Below, one piece after another: positions 47,675 to 58,432 of a stretch of DNA of 64,000 nucleotides. Every line of letters starts with the position of its first letter. Position 1 is the stretch's first letter. Both the position numbers and the translations under genes were made by a program. The stretch spans positions 3,968,001 through 4,032,000 of the forward strand of contig JBCAQO010000001.1 of NCBI GenBank assembly GCA_039111635.1, in the 5' to 3' direction. Source of the stretch: Heterobasidion occidentale (lineage: Eukaryota > Basidiomycota > Agaricomycetes > Russulales > Bondarzewiaceae). A model generated the notes under the pieces. The model ran no database searches. It saw only the letters and a list, made by a program, of their open reading frames with translations, and had not been told where the DNA came from.

Positions 47675-48022
47675 ATGTCTCCGCGTGTTGCTAAAGGCTC
47701 TTCGAACCATAAGGTATCTTCAACTTTGACCTCCGTGAAGACTCATCTGACTCCTTCGTTTTTGCTTCACAGGACAATGCCTCATCATCCAACGGCAGCT
47801 TCAATTCCTCGAACACTACCTTAGTATCACTTGTCAGTATGCTGTTCTAGAAGATTACGAGTCACATGGTACTATGCGCTTCTACCTCTTGCAGGCCATG
47901 GGACGTCACAAACCGTCATCTTCCAAGTCTTCTGCCAACAAGCAGATCAAATCGAACAAGGCAAGTCGCTCATCCATAGCTAAAAGTGTTTCGATTTGAC
48001 CTTGTAGATAGCATCTCGTTGA
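47675..48022 (+). CDS. Possible small Ser/Lys-rich protein
   Basis: ATG 47675 (MSPRVAKGSSNHK), donor GTATCT, exon DNASSSNGSFNSSNTTLVSL, donor GTCAGT, exon AMGRHKPSSSKSSANKQIKS then NK, followed by an AAG|GCAAGT donor (GC-AG intron) and a last short exon IASR with TGA 48020-48022. All joins keep the frame, giving about 66 residues, basic and serine-rich. No family is recognised. The consistent splicing is the only support. Confidence 0.35.
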
Positions 48023-49301
48023 TCAGGCAGTGATGTTGGAGGAAGACAATGTCTCTTGGGGCCCGCCAACCTGCAAGGAATCTACCCGTAAATAGGATGT
48101 GACTCATGATACGCAATGGTATGTCTGTAGACCGTGTACCGCGCTCCTCTTGTTATTTGTGCGCTATGCCGGAATTAACGTACTGTGTCTCACAGAAAGC
48201 CTGTCAAATAGTAGCCTAGTAGATATGATGGCGTAGGGTACGAGTCATTCACCCGTCTAAGCGTAAGAACGGCGCATATGACCTTGTCACCTGTAGTCAA
48301 CGTCGCATGGCTCCATGAGAATATCATTGCGAGATTTCAAAGCGTTCCCTCAGGCTGATCCCCCCAGTTTCCACTGAGAGATATTTTGCAGGTATCTAGC
48401 ACTCTTCCATCTTGTGGTCAGAGGGACGGTCTCAAGTACATCCGCACGGACACCCACGCGAAGGCATCACCCGCGATAGACAATTTAACATGTACAACCA
48501 ACAAGCTTGGCCTGAGAATAACAAGACTATGGAGAGTTGGCGCTGCCCAAATGGACCGCGGTACCGGCGGCACCTGACGATCAGTATGAGAGCTTGTAAC
48601 TTAATCTGGTATGCGTCCTGTTTCCACATGAGAGGTAACGTGTCTCTTTAGAGTTGGCGCAGAAGCTCGCGAAAGAGAAGTCGAAGCGTCTCAAGTGCCT
48701 CCTCTCGGAACCTCCCGAATAGGAGTGAGGCAGAATTGCATGTTTACAGAGGGTGGTGCGTCATTTTCAATACACATTGCCTAAGTCAAACGACATGCAG
48801 GTGGGAGTATCGGCTCGTCAAGCCCGTGCATCGACTTCACAATACACTCTTGGAACCATGGCGTGTCTAAATGCCAAGTAGGTCTGCGGTATTTCCACCC
48901 CCGTCGTTCACGGCTCACGATCGCTCTGAGGTACCCGAGAATTTCGGCCTCGCTTGTCACTGTAGCTGAGGAAACGAGTTGCACACGAGATGGCGTTGTA
49001 CTCACACTGAAGGTGCTGCTAATGATATCAGTGCATGGCGAATTTCTCCACCTGTGATTTTTCACCCATACAGGTTGGACTGTAGTGAGTTCTGTTCATT
49101 GTCGTCCAATCCAAACGTCTGCCTTTGCTGAAAGTCTCCTCACGACCGACATATGCACGGGATCATCTCGGTCCCGTCCGACCTGTAGGCGGTCACGTCG
49201 CGCGCTGGCATGGATGGGCAGGGCAAAGTTTTTTCGGTGCGTTATGTCCGACGACGTTATAAAAGCAGACAATCAGTCGTAAATGAGCTTCGGTGCTCGT
49301 C
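48023..49301. other. Intergenic, no gene recognised
   Basis: Short frames only, including a minus-strand frame at 48781-49065 with no motif. It includes the promoter of the laccase-like gene; no specific element (for example a metal-response element) could be assigned. Confidence 0.4.
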
Positions 49302-51981
49302 ATGTACTCTCTGCGCATCTCTGTGCTGTCTGCTCTGATTCTCTCTCGTCTTGCTTCTGGTGTCGCCGTGAACGGCCTAGTGGTAAGAAAGATGTTGTCC
49401 TCAACATTGTCAACACCCACCTGGCGCCCGACGGCTTCGAGAGGAGTAAGTAGCATACACCACTTTTCGTTTGTCGCTAACACAGTGAGCAGGTATGATC
49501 ACTGCCAACGGGACGTAAGTGCTGTAATTTATCTTCTTTGTCAAAAGCTCTAACGCAGCCACAGTTACCCGGGACCTCTGATCACGGCCATCAAGGGCGA
49601 AACGCTCAGTGTCACGGTCAACAACCAGCTGGTTAGCTGTCAGATGTATCTCAGGGTTCAACAGCGACTTAAATTTGCCTGCTCACACAGACAGACCCCA
49701 CGATGCGTCGAAGCACCTCCCTTGTGAGCCATTTGACATGGCTTATTGATTTTTTATGTGTTAAATTCTGTCACCTAATAGGACTTTGACGGGATCTTTT
49801 TCAATACCTCGAACGCATATGACGAAGGTACTCCCTTTGTGACGACATGCCCTATCGGCCCGAATACTAGCTATACATATGACGTTCCGCTTGGTGACCA
49901 AACGGGAACTTTCTGGTATCATTCGTGAGTAACAACATTTTTTTGTATTAGTTCCTGAGTGCTCAAGATACGTCAATACTCTATAGCCAACTCAGCGTCC
50001 AATATGTTGACGGTCTACGTGGACCTTTGATCATTTATGGTGAGTATGATGCTCATTGGACGAGATAGTCAACAAATCAATATCTCAGATCCCGAGGACC
50101 CTCTGGCGCATCTATACGATGTGGACGATGAATCAACGGTGCGTTATAAACTCATCCCTTGCTATTTTGGTAAAAATTGCTCATCAAAGTCACACAGATT
50201 ATTCAAGTCGGTGAGCATTTGATGCGTGAGGAAATGCCTACGTGAAGCCGTTGCTGAAGAATATCTAGGTGATCACTGGCACAATTCCACACTCCCGATG
50301 CTTGCAGGCTATGAAGCGACAGGAATCGTCCCGTACGTCCCTATTCTCTAGAAAAAAACTCTGATGAAACTTATCCTTATCATTTTACAGTGTCTCTGAC
50401 AGCGGTACTGTCAATGGAGCGGGCCGCTTTAACGGTGGCCCAGCGGTCCCATTCGCTGTTACCCATGTAACTCCCGGAAAGCGTTACCGTCTTCGTCTCA
50501 TCAACGAGTCTGCCCGCAACGTCTTCACCATTTCCATCGATAACCACAACCTCACCATCATTGAGACAGATGGTGTCGCCACGAAGCCTCTCGTCGTTGA
50601 TCAATTGGAACTCCTTGCCGGCCAACGTTACTCCGTCATTGTACGCATCAATATCTAACCTGTAGGCCAAACAATATTATAATCGTCTCATGGTAGCTTC
50701 ACGCCGATAAACCTGTTGGGAACTACTGGATAAACGCTCCGTAAGTCCTTCTTGAGACCTTTGAGGCACGGATTTCTCATGCTTTATACCAGATTTGTTG
50801 GTGGAAATCCCGCTCGCAATCTGAACCGTGAGGTGTACTTTATGTCAAGGTTCACTGGGAAGCTGACCTTCCCGTTCGTGCAGAAAACTCGACGCTTTCG
50901 CGCGGTATTTTGCGATATGCAGGGGCTCGAGCCGAAGATCCTGATGCGCCGATGACTGCTGGGCCTCCGGATGCAGTTGTTCTCAACGAAGCTAACCTTC
51001 GTGTGAGTAGCATTAATTCTCTTGATTTCCAATAATACACTAATCAATGATGCCGTGTAGCCTCTGCTAGCGAAACCAGTAAGCCGCTGCAATCATTCAG
51101 CAGTTTAGTTTGTGAATTATTTTGTTTAGCCCCCGCCAGCGGATGTCAACATCACCCTCAATCTTGTAGTGGTCAGTTGGTGTTCTCGATAAACTTTGGA
51201 TCCAACTGATATGTCCCTTTTGCAGACGGCGGGCAAGGCTCAGTGGAATGTCAACAACGTTTCGTATCTTCCGCCTCAACCCCTACCTTGATCAAGATCT
51301 TGAACGGCGCTAACAACGATGCGGACTTTAACATCACCGAGAACACATTCATCTTGCCGGCTCATAAGACTATCCAAGTCGACTTCCCTCCCAAGTAAGC
51401 TCGTCGCATCCTTAAGGTATCCAGTATACTTATCACACATGTCATAGCGATGATGACGAAGCGCACCGTACGTTTTACAAAATCCATTCCCTTGTCTTGT
51501 AATGCTGATGATTCTTACAGCGTTCCACCTTCACGGAGTAAGCCGCCAATTAGGGAGTATTATCATGCTACTCACGCCCCCTCTCCCAGAACAATTTCTG
51601 GGTAATCAAATCCAACAGCTGAGGTGGTCAACACGGTCGACCCGATATCAGAGATGTGACCGGCGTCGGTGCGGCAGGGACTACTCTGAGGTATCGCTCT
51701 TTGCGCATCAATTTCGACTCCAGTTGATACCAATCCTTCACCCCAGGTTCAGGACTGATAACCCTGGTATGCGAGGTCAGGTTCTTTACTCTACTCATCT
51801 GAGCTGACTTCTTCTCCTAGGCCCTTGGTTCTTCCACTGCCATATCTTCTGGCATATGCAAGCGGGGCTCGCTACTGTCCTGGCTTCTGGAACCGACGAG
51901 GTTCGCGCCGATGTTCATCCTGACGGGTCCTGGTCATCGCTCTGCCCCGCTTACGAAGCTCTGCCTGCGGAACTTCAGTGA
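49302..51981 (+). CDS. Laccase-like multicopper oxidase lacking copper ligands, likely inactive
   Basis: Three-cupredoxin secreted oxidase family. Signal peptide MYSLRISVLSALILSRLASG; cupredoxin 1 PDGFER..ANGTYPGPLITAIKGE; NQLTDPTMRRSTSL. Motif L1, normally HWHG, reads DFDG (49782-49793). Motif L2, normally HSH, reads HSQ (Gln at 49988-49990). L3 (AHPFHLHG, 51464-51537) and L4 (HCHIFWH, 51835-51855) are intact. About 15 short introns. The frame also breaks near 49379, 51280 and 51630-51660, where single-base changes would be needed to keep reading. So the type 1 copper site is preserved, but the trinuclear cluster has lost three histidines. Stop TGA 51979-51981. A pseudogene, or a protein with a non-oxidase role. 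Confidence 0.8.
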
Positions 51982-52453
51982 GACTGCGTCGTGTAAGGTC
52001 AGAAGACCATATGTCTATTTATTGCGCTCTTGCTTGAATATCCGTATTTATAGCGCTACTATATATGGTTCTCCTTTTCGCCGTGGCTTACGGTCCTCAA
52101 TTGCAGCGCTCATTGCTTTTATTTATCGGTGGCTCGAATTTTATTTATTCATTCGTACTGCAGAGTGTCATTAAACAGACGTCTTGCCTTGTAGCTCGAT
52201 TCGCCTGTTCTTTGACTGTTTCCTTTTATTTATTCAGAATTAACGATGTCGTGTTGAGATGAAACACGATTGTATTGAACTTATCTATTGCATGCCGTTG
52301 TTTTCACGATCGAACATAATTCATGCAGTTTCGAGCAGGGAAGAGGAGTAGAGTATCCCGGGTCCGCAATGCGGCGCCACGTGTCGAACTTCCGTGCCGA
52401 GGCAACTCCGAAATTTCTTGGTCTCTCTCAACCTCCTACCACTGGGCACCGAC
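51982..52453. other. Intergenic, promoter of ATP11
   Basis: T-rich downstream flank of the laccase-like gene and promoter of ATP11. No gene recognised. Confidence 0.45.
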
Positions 52454-53669
52454 ATGTTGTTGGTAGCCAGAACACGCCTTTTGGCTCTCAAAACCTCTTC
52501 GCAACAAGCCCAAGCCGTCTGTAATGCTTGCAGAGCCAGGACCTTACACGAGACCAAGTCTATTGTAGACTATACGTCGAAGTACGCCGACAAGCTCCAA
52601 CGACGGGCACAAGAGTGAGGTGTCTGTTGCGCGTGTCTCATTAAGTTGTAACATCCTCCTTACAGATGTCCGGATTTGTTGGCGATCTCATGAAACTCCG
52701 CTGTCAGGGAAGGCGCAAGCGTGGAGGAGCTGCGTGCACGAGTCAAGGAGCAGCAAAGGGCACAAGCGAAGGAAAGACTGGCTGCCGCATCTGTTGCTGA
52801 AACACAGCCCGTTAAGGCGAGCGGCTCGACACCTTCATCGTCGTCGGCAAAAGAACCATTACCCGGCGCGTCCGTTCGCAAGGATAGCTCCCCTGTGAAG
52901 GTATGCCTTTCCACATCATGTCTGTCCCTCGCACTCACATAGTCACAGCCGTTATCTAGCATCCTGAATCTCCAGCGCATCTTGGAGACTCCGCACACGT
53001 CTCAACAAGTCTCGGCGCTTTGGACGGCCTACCACGCTTCTCGTTCAGGTGGAACTGGCCGCGGGTTTCTTTGCGCGTCCATTCCCGTCGACACGTACAC
53101 CAAACTGCTGCCGGTCGCACAGACCTATCCCACATTTGTCGCCCCGATTCCTCGTAATTCTGACAAGGAAGAGGAGAAAGTACGAGTTTTACATCATGCA
53201 GTGGGGCATGCACGACGCCCCCCATCCACCCAGTCCAGACAACTTTTCATTTCCGCCTAAACCTCAATCCACGCCATCTATCCCTTCCCCAAATCCTCGT
53301 ACAGCGACGATTCTGTTTACTCCCCTGCTGGAGTATAAGCTTCGTCAGACGTTCGCTACGCCTTACCTCGTTCTGACGTTTTACACCGACCTCGCCCATT
53401 CGCACGGTGTGGTACTCCTCCGTGGAGAGATCACGCCAGCGGTAGCCAAGGCCGCGTCGGTGCCGTCGACGAACGTCATTCAACACTCAGGGGAATTTTT
53501 GCTGAACCAGCAGGACGCACAGTTGCTCACAATAGGCGTGCAAAAGTTCTATCTTTGGAATGACGGAGAAGGGAACAATGAGCGGGTGGAGCTGTTGCGA
53601 ACTTTCCATGAACGCCCTGATGACTTCAAGTGGGAGGAGTTATTGAAGCATGCAGAGACCATTGCGTAG
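52454..53669 (+). CDS. ATP11: Mitochondrial F1-ATPase assembly factor Atp11
   Basis: A chaperone that binds free F1 beta subunit in the mitochondrial matrix. Start ATG 52454 gives a typical presequence (MLLVARTRLLALKTSSQQAQ). Then YTSKYADKLQRRAQE, a coiled-coil segment EELRARVKEQQRAQAKERLA, a Ser/Pro-rich linker, LSSILNLQRILETPHTSQQV, a core around GRGFLCASIPVDTY, and YEFYIMQWGMHDAP. The C-terminal domain follows, with FTPLLEYKLRQTFATPYLVL and HGVVLLRGEI, ending KHAETIA at TAG 53669. Introns lie near 52617-52700 and 52905-52950. The frame shifts by one within the AAA run at 53176-53180; since the gene should be needed for respiration, an assembly indel is more likely than loss. Confidence 0.88.
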
Positions 53670-53827
53670 CTGCACATATATTGTTTACAACATGAAGTGA
53701 TGCGTTCGCACAACACGGGGTTCTATTTACACTACCTCGTCTCGTTCAGTGCGATCGCTGCCAGTTCGCTGCCGGGGTCATAGTGATGGACATAATGGAC
53801 AGACGCAAGGGGATATGATCGACGGTA

Positions 53828-54484
53828 TCAAGCAGACGATATAAGGGGCGCCTTTCGCGACCACTGTTCCTTCTGCAACTCCTGTAAAGCAAACGTCGCG
53901 TAACCAGCCCTCGCCAGTCTCGTCCCTGTCTTTCCATCCCCGACATATCCTACGATTACATCGTTGTTCTCCGCGTTCGTCAACAGCCCAACGCGCACGA
54001 TCGTCCATCGCAGATTCTCTGGGCTCGCCTTGATCACCTCTCCGACTGCCACGATATCATTGTACGCATTGCGTGCGAGGAGCTTCACGGTGGCTATCAT
54101 CGCAGAATACGCCCAGTTGGATTTGTCGTTCTCGTCTGTGATGCTGGCCGTCCCGAGCGCGATGAGGCGATTGACGCTATGGCGCTGCATCAACTTCAAC
54201 AGGAGCTTATACCCTTGAGCGAGAGGGTTGTTGTTCGGATGGGACGCGAGGGGTCCGAGCGCGCTCAGCACGGCTTCGACACCCTCCACGGCTTTGGAAA
54301 AGGAGTCGGAGTCGGACAACTCCCCCTTGACGACAGCGACATCTTGGTGAGTGACTATGTCGGAAGGTAGTTTGGTGGGTGTGCGTGCGTAGATCACGAT
54401 GTCGTACTGCACAGAGGAAGCGAGGAGTTCTCTGACGATGAGGATGCCGGTTGGTCCAGTGGCACCGAGGATGAGAACGCGCAT
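53828..54484 (-). CDS. NAD(P)-binding Rossmann protein (atypical SDR, NmrA/BLVRB-like)
   Basis: An intronless frame of 218 residues from ATG 54484. A dinucleotide-binding motif sits at the very start (MRVLILGATGPTGILIVREL). The YARTP strand end follows, then a VKGELSDSDSFSKAV segment typical of NAD(P)H-binding atypical short-chain dehydrogenases, GVEAVLSALGP, and RLIALGTASITDEN. No classical YxxxK catalytic pair is evident, as in the NmrA/biliverdin-reductase-B group. Substrate unknown. An in-frame non-ATG extension upstream is not used. Convergent with ATP11, with a gap of about 160 bases. Confidence 0.8.
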   Translation of the reverse strand: MRVLILGATGPTGILIVRELLASSVQYDIVIYARTPTKLPSDIVTHQDVAVVKGELSDSDSFSKAVEGVEAVLSALGPLASHPNNNPLAQGYKLLLKLMQRHSVNRLIALGTASITDENDKSNWAYSAMIATVKLLARNAYNDIVAVGEVIKASPENLRWTIVRVGLLTNAENNDVIVGYVGDGKTGTRLARAGYATFALQELQKEQWSRKAPLISSA

Positions 54485-54894
54485 AATGCGTAGCTGAAGA
54501 GAACGATATCTCACCCCACTGGGGCCTTTCTATTGAAGTAAGTCTTCCCTCGAAGCACGCAAAAACACGCGCTGAGACGGATATGGACGACGCGCATGTC
54601 ATCTCCCAACGTCAACGGCCGGACTGTCTCTGTCCGTCTGACTTATGCCTCAGGGGAAGCCAAGGGATCTCGCAAATGACTTGAAATACTCAAAATCAGA
54701 CATGTTTGTGCTGGTCCCTTGCAAAAGGTTGAGAAAAACCTGGCCTCGACGTGTCGTTTACTTATGTGGCGTAGTGAACTCTTGTGGTTTTCAGTAGACA
54801 ATAAACGATGTGACCCTTCGCAAGGTGGTGGCGACGACGCCAGGCCAAATGAATTAGATGGCGGGTAAATTGTTGGAAGGCGTATGATTAGAAT
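54485..54894. other. Intergenic, no gene recognised
   Basis: Promoter side of the Rossmann protein gene. No coding exon recognised. Confidence 0.4.
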
Positions 54895-55470
54895 CTACTG
54901 TGCAAGTAGTGAGGCGTCCAAGAGACCTGCTATTGAGCTGGCAGCGAGGTAGCCCGCAAAACGGAACCGTTCCCTCACCATACGTTGAAAGTAGCAGATT
55001 CTGGATCTCGCGATTCGTGTACTTGATGGGGATGAAGAATTCGACTTATCATATGGTGATAATAACACTTGACCATGAAGCCACGATTGACGGAAAATAG
55101 GAATGCGATGGTTGAAGGTAAGAAAGTAGAGCTCACCGTTCATAACAAGAATCACGGTACGAGCTGGATGTGCTGCTCAGTGGGGTTGGCGGTCAACAGG
55201 ACATCTGCAGTAGAATTGTGCGGGATACGCAGATATTGAGGGAAGTTCGGAGTGATTGAAATGAAACTCAAAGAAAAGTTTCAGTATGCTAACCACTTGT
55301 TCCATGCAGGTTCCATGTTATATGTAACGCGGAAAGCATATCGAAGAAAGCAACCCCAAGAGCGCCCATCTTGAGTTCTTCCCTGGTTACCGACACGTCC
55401 AATATACATGCCGACGACGCGATCGACGCAATGAGGCTCTGTGTTGCACCCTACGCGACGCACGCAGGCC
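54895..55470 (-). CDS. Possible multi-exon gene, unknown
   Basis: On the minus strand an exon preceded by a TAG acceptor (about 55450) reads SLIASIASSACILDVSVTRE and then ELKMGALGVAFFDMLSALHI up to a GTTAGC donor near 55294. A further exon near 55030-54980 reads FIPIKYTNREIQNLLLSTYG before a GTGAGG donor. The segments look coding and have intron-like ends, but I could not link them into one frame, and no family is recognised. It could be a membrane or secreted protein, judging from the hydrophobic first exon. Confidence 0.28.
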
Positions 55471-55574
55471 GAGGATGGGCAGCGAGAACTCGAGACGATG
55501 GGCACGAGTTGTCAGAGTGTCCACATCAGAAACGCAGAGTGTCGGTTAAAGTATTCGGCACGTCGTCTTGTGCG

Positions 55575-56229
55575 TCATCCTGGTGCTTCAGTCGCAAATT
55601 CGTCGTCATCGAGGATGCCTTGCAGCACCTCATTGATCTGCCCGCGCAGTGCCTCTGAGACAAGGGCGGAACTGAATACACCGTATCAGACCAAGAGAGG
55701 TTGCCATAAGACGTACTAGCACGATCGACAGCCGCAATATACTCCTCATTCGCGCGGGCCATGTCATCCTCGAGCGCCTGAAGCCTTGCAGCCTAGGAGA
55801 TAACGTGAAACGAATGTCCATTTCCATTTGTGTATGAACTGCTCACCTGCTCTTCCTCAGGCTCGGGCACTGGAAGGGACTGTATCAGGTATTCGACCTG
55901 CTTCGCTTTCACCATCAAGTCCCCGACGAGCTCCTTTTTGTTTGCTGCGTGCCGCAAGGTGAAGTGAGGGGGGCTTCCGTCGCGATCGATGTTTCAGCAT
56001 ACCTTCGAAAATGTCGGGAGCGTCGACCTTGCCCGGATTCCGCTGCTTGGTGATCGGAATGTCCTGGCTGACCTGAAGAAAATTGGATCGAGAGGTGAGG
56101 TACGCGATCGTATTGGACATGATGGTGAGGAGCTGCAGGGCGGCGCTCGTTAGTCCAGAATCAACACAAAAAGAGCGATTGCAACGTCACATTCTGAATC
56201 TCATCTTGCAATTGAGTTATGCGGTCCAT
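55575..56229 (-). CDS. MED21: Mediator complex subunit 21
   Basis: Mediator middle-module subunit (Srb7) that links the head and middle and helps RNA polymerase II recruitment. Start ATG 56229 (MDRITQLQDEIQN). After a first intron: MSNTIAYLTSRSNFLQVSQD, IPITKQRNPGKVDAPDIFE. Then, after an intron, ANKKELVGDLMVKAKQVEYL, IQSLPVPEPEEEQ, AARLQALEDDMARANEEYIA, and a last exon QINEVLQGILDDDEFATE ending at TGA 55575-55577. The order DxLTQLQ, N-terminal helix, then ANxxELxxDLxxKxxQ(I/V)ExLIxSLP and a C-terminal coiled coil is the family pattern. The length of about 140-145 residues fits. Divergent from RTF2 with 239 bases between starts. Confidence 0.9.
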
Positions 56230-56468
56230 GCTCGATAATTCCTGCAGCATTGCGCTGCTCACTTCCTCATGAATGCCCACCAGCTGATGGTGAGGGTGCA
56301 GTAAGGACAATGCAGCCGCAGCTCTGGTCTGAGTTCAAATTTGCTTGATCTGCGCCACAGTCAGCCACAAGCTGACACAACCTTCCTTGGACTGCTCCTC
56401 CCAACTGAAGTCAGACTCAACTTCCTCCCCTTGCACATTTTCGCTCTTTATATCTCGACCATCACAAC
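56230..56468. promoter_or_regulatory. Divergent promoter region MED21/RTF2
   Basis: 239 bases between two divergent start codons; both promoters must lie here or in the leaders. No named element seen. Confidence 0.4.
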
Positions 56469-57549
56469 ATGGGCAATGATGGAGGAAGTATTCCCGACCG
56501 CCGAGACCTAGTTCGCAGCAAGCCCAAAGCGGAACAGGCAGACAAGGCTAACCAGACGCGTGCGAGGTGGTTCTATTGTGCTCTCTCCAAGGTTCGTACC
56601 ACTTATCCGATCACCTTAGGATTCAGAAATCCTGATGGCATATTTTTATAGCGACCCTTGCAAGAGCCTATCGTCGCATGCGCTCTCGGAAAGCTGTATA
56701 ACAAGGATGCTATCATCGAATTCTTGTTAGACCGGTCTGCATACGGGGACGGTGCAGATATATGCGGCCATATTCGGTCACTGAAGGTCCGTATGCAACC
56801 GCGCAGTGTATGGTGTATTGCTTCACACAGACAGCAGGATATCAAAACACTCAAGTTGACCCCTAACACCGCACCAGCCTCTGCTTCTCCTGATTCCGCG
56901 ACGGACCGTGCAAAGTTCGTTTGCCCACTCACATTGAAAGAGATGACCGGTCACGTCCCTTTCGTCTACCTCTCAACATGCGGGTGTGTGTTCTCGCAAG
57001 CAGGCCTCAAGACTGTGTCCTCGTCGACTCCTCCTAACGAGAAAGAGTCGACGCTGGACAAGGAGGAGGCCGATGTCGAGGCACCAAAGCAGCAGTTAGA
57101 CATTTGTCCTCAGTGCGCTGCTAAGTACGACAAGACGCAGGACGTTTTCGCCCTCAATCCTTCCTTAGAAGAAGAGGAACGGATGCGCATGGCTATGGAT
57201 CGTCGTCGTGCTTCGGACGCCTCGAAGCCAAAGAGCAAAAAGCGAAAGCATACTTCCTCGAAAGGCGACGATGCGGCTCCCGAGCCGCCATCAAAGAAGA
57301 AGCCATCCACAGAGGTGTCAAGTGTGAGTGCACATATCGCTGCCACCAGCCGTGCCGTCGCCAGCAGTCTCGCGATGGAAGAGGCGAAGCGAAAGGCCAA
57401 TATGAGCGATGCTGTAAAGTCGCTCTATGCACCGAAGGATGGGATAAAGAGGAAGGAGACGTTCATGACCATGGGGACATTTACGCGGGTGCGTATGATA
57501 TATACTCTCACTCTTTTGTCGCTAATTTCTACAAACTTAGTATGCATGA
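56469..57549 (+). CDS. RTF2: Replication termination factor 2 family protein
   Basis: Rtf2 stabilises paused replication forks and acts in splicing in fission yeast. Start ATG 56469 with the hallmark N-terminus MGNDGGSIPDRRDLVRSKPK. Next comes WFYCALSKRPLQEPIVACAL (a Cys-poor first RING-like half split by an intron), GKLYNKDAIIEFLLDR, HIRSLK|DIKTLKLTPN, then the second half FVCPLTLKEMTGHVPFVYLS, CGCVFSQAGLK, DICPQCAAKY. A basic tail (KPKSKKRKHTSSKGDD) follows, then a last block MEEAKRKANMSDAVKSLYAP. It ends ..GTFTR|YA at TGA 57547-57549 after a final intron. Frames intact. Confidence 0.92.
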
Positions 57550-58432
57550 TCGGAGGGTTTCACTTACAATCGTATGGACTTGAGGAGTGTTGTATGTATT
57601 TGGCTCACTATTGTATACTTCCTGCGCGCTCGGGCATTGACCGCGACGTTACGCGTGTATCGTCGGAAAGGGCCTCCTGCCGTGATCGAGCGATCATGCA
57701 CGCACAACACTGCATCGAGCATCACACTATCCCTTTTTCGTGCGGCGAGGCAACCTCGTCTATGGGCACTGTTGACGGGCCGTGCGCTTCAGAACGCGGT
57801 CCAAGTGAAACCATACAGACACCTCGCTTCGTGAACAGACATGGTAGGTCTTGCAGATCCATTAGATTACTTCATTGATCTGGTTGTGCGACAAGGTGCA
57901 CGACAGTGCACGAGGTCCGGAGTGGAAGCCCAGGCATACCGACTACTGTCGGAGGATGGGAAGTGCGCGTTAGAGACCTGTCAGGTGCAAAGTACTTTTA
58001 TTGTTATCATTCGTATATCCAGGACGTAGAATGTTGAGTGCGAACGACGGGCAAGCGCGCAGCCGTCGGCAGCACCATGTCTGTCTTGGGTTCTACAATG
58101 CTGGTAGCTGGACACCACTCAACCTTGTTAGGTGCACGCTTGAGCAGCTTCACGTTATCCACTCTTTTGAGATTAAATGTGCACTGTGAGAAAAAGCTTG
58201 GCTCTGTTGTCCGAAGCCGGACTGGCTGGAATGCGCAGCTTCGCACGTCCGGTGAGAAAGCAAGCCTATTGGAGGCTCTGGGGAAGTGAAACCCCATGAA
58301 TGATGGCCCTGTCCGCTCACCAATGCCTCTCACGCAAACTGACTTCCTTCCATGACGACAATGCCGAGTTACATATAGGACTGCGAGGGACCGTGGCTGC
58401 CGATCCTCGCTTCCCGCCGCGACGCTGCACCC
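57550..58432. other. Intergenic, no gene recognised
   Basis: About 880 bases between two plus-strand genes. Short frames on both strands, without motifs. Confidence 0.45.

Noticed and set aside
49700..49800. An HWHG copper motif hidden in the intron before DFDG
   Set aside because: All three plus-strand frames of 49720-49781 were read. The nearest sequence gives S-H-L-T-W, not HxH, and the conserved intron position just before L1 fits the DFDG exon.
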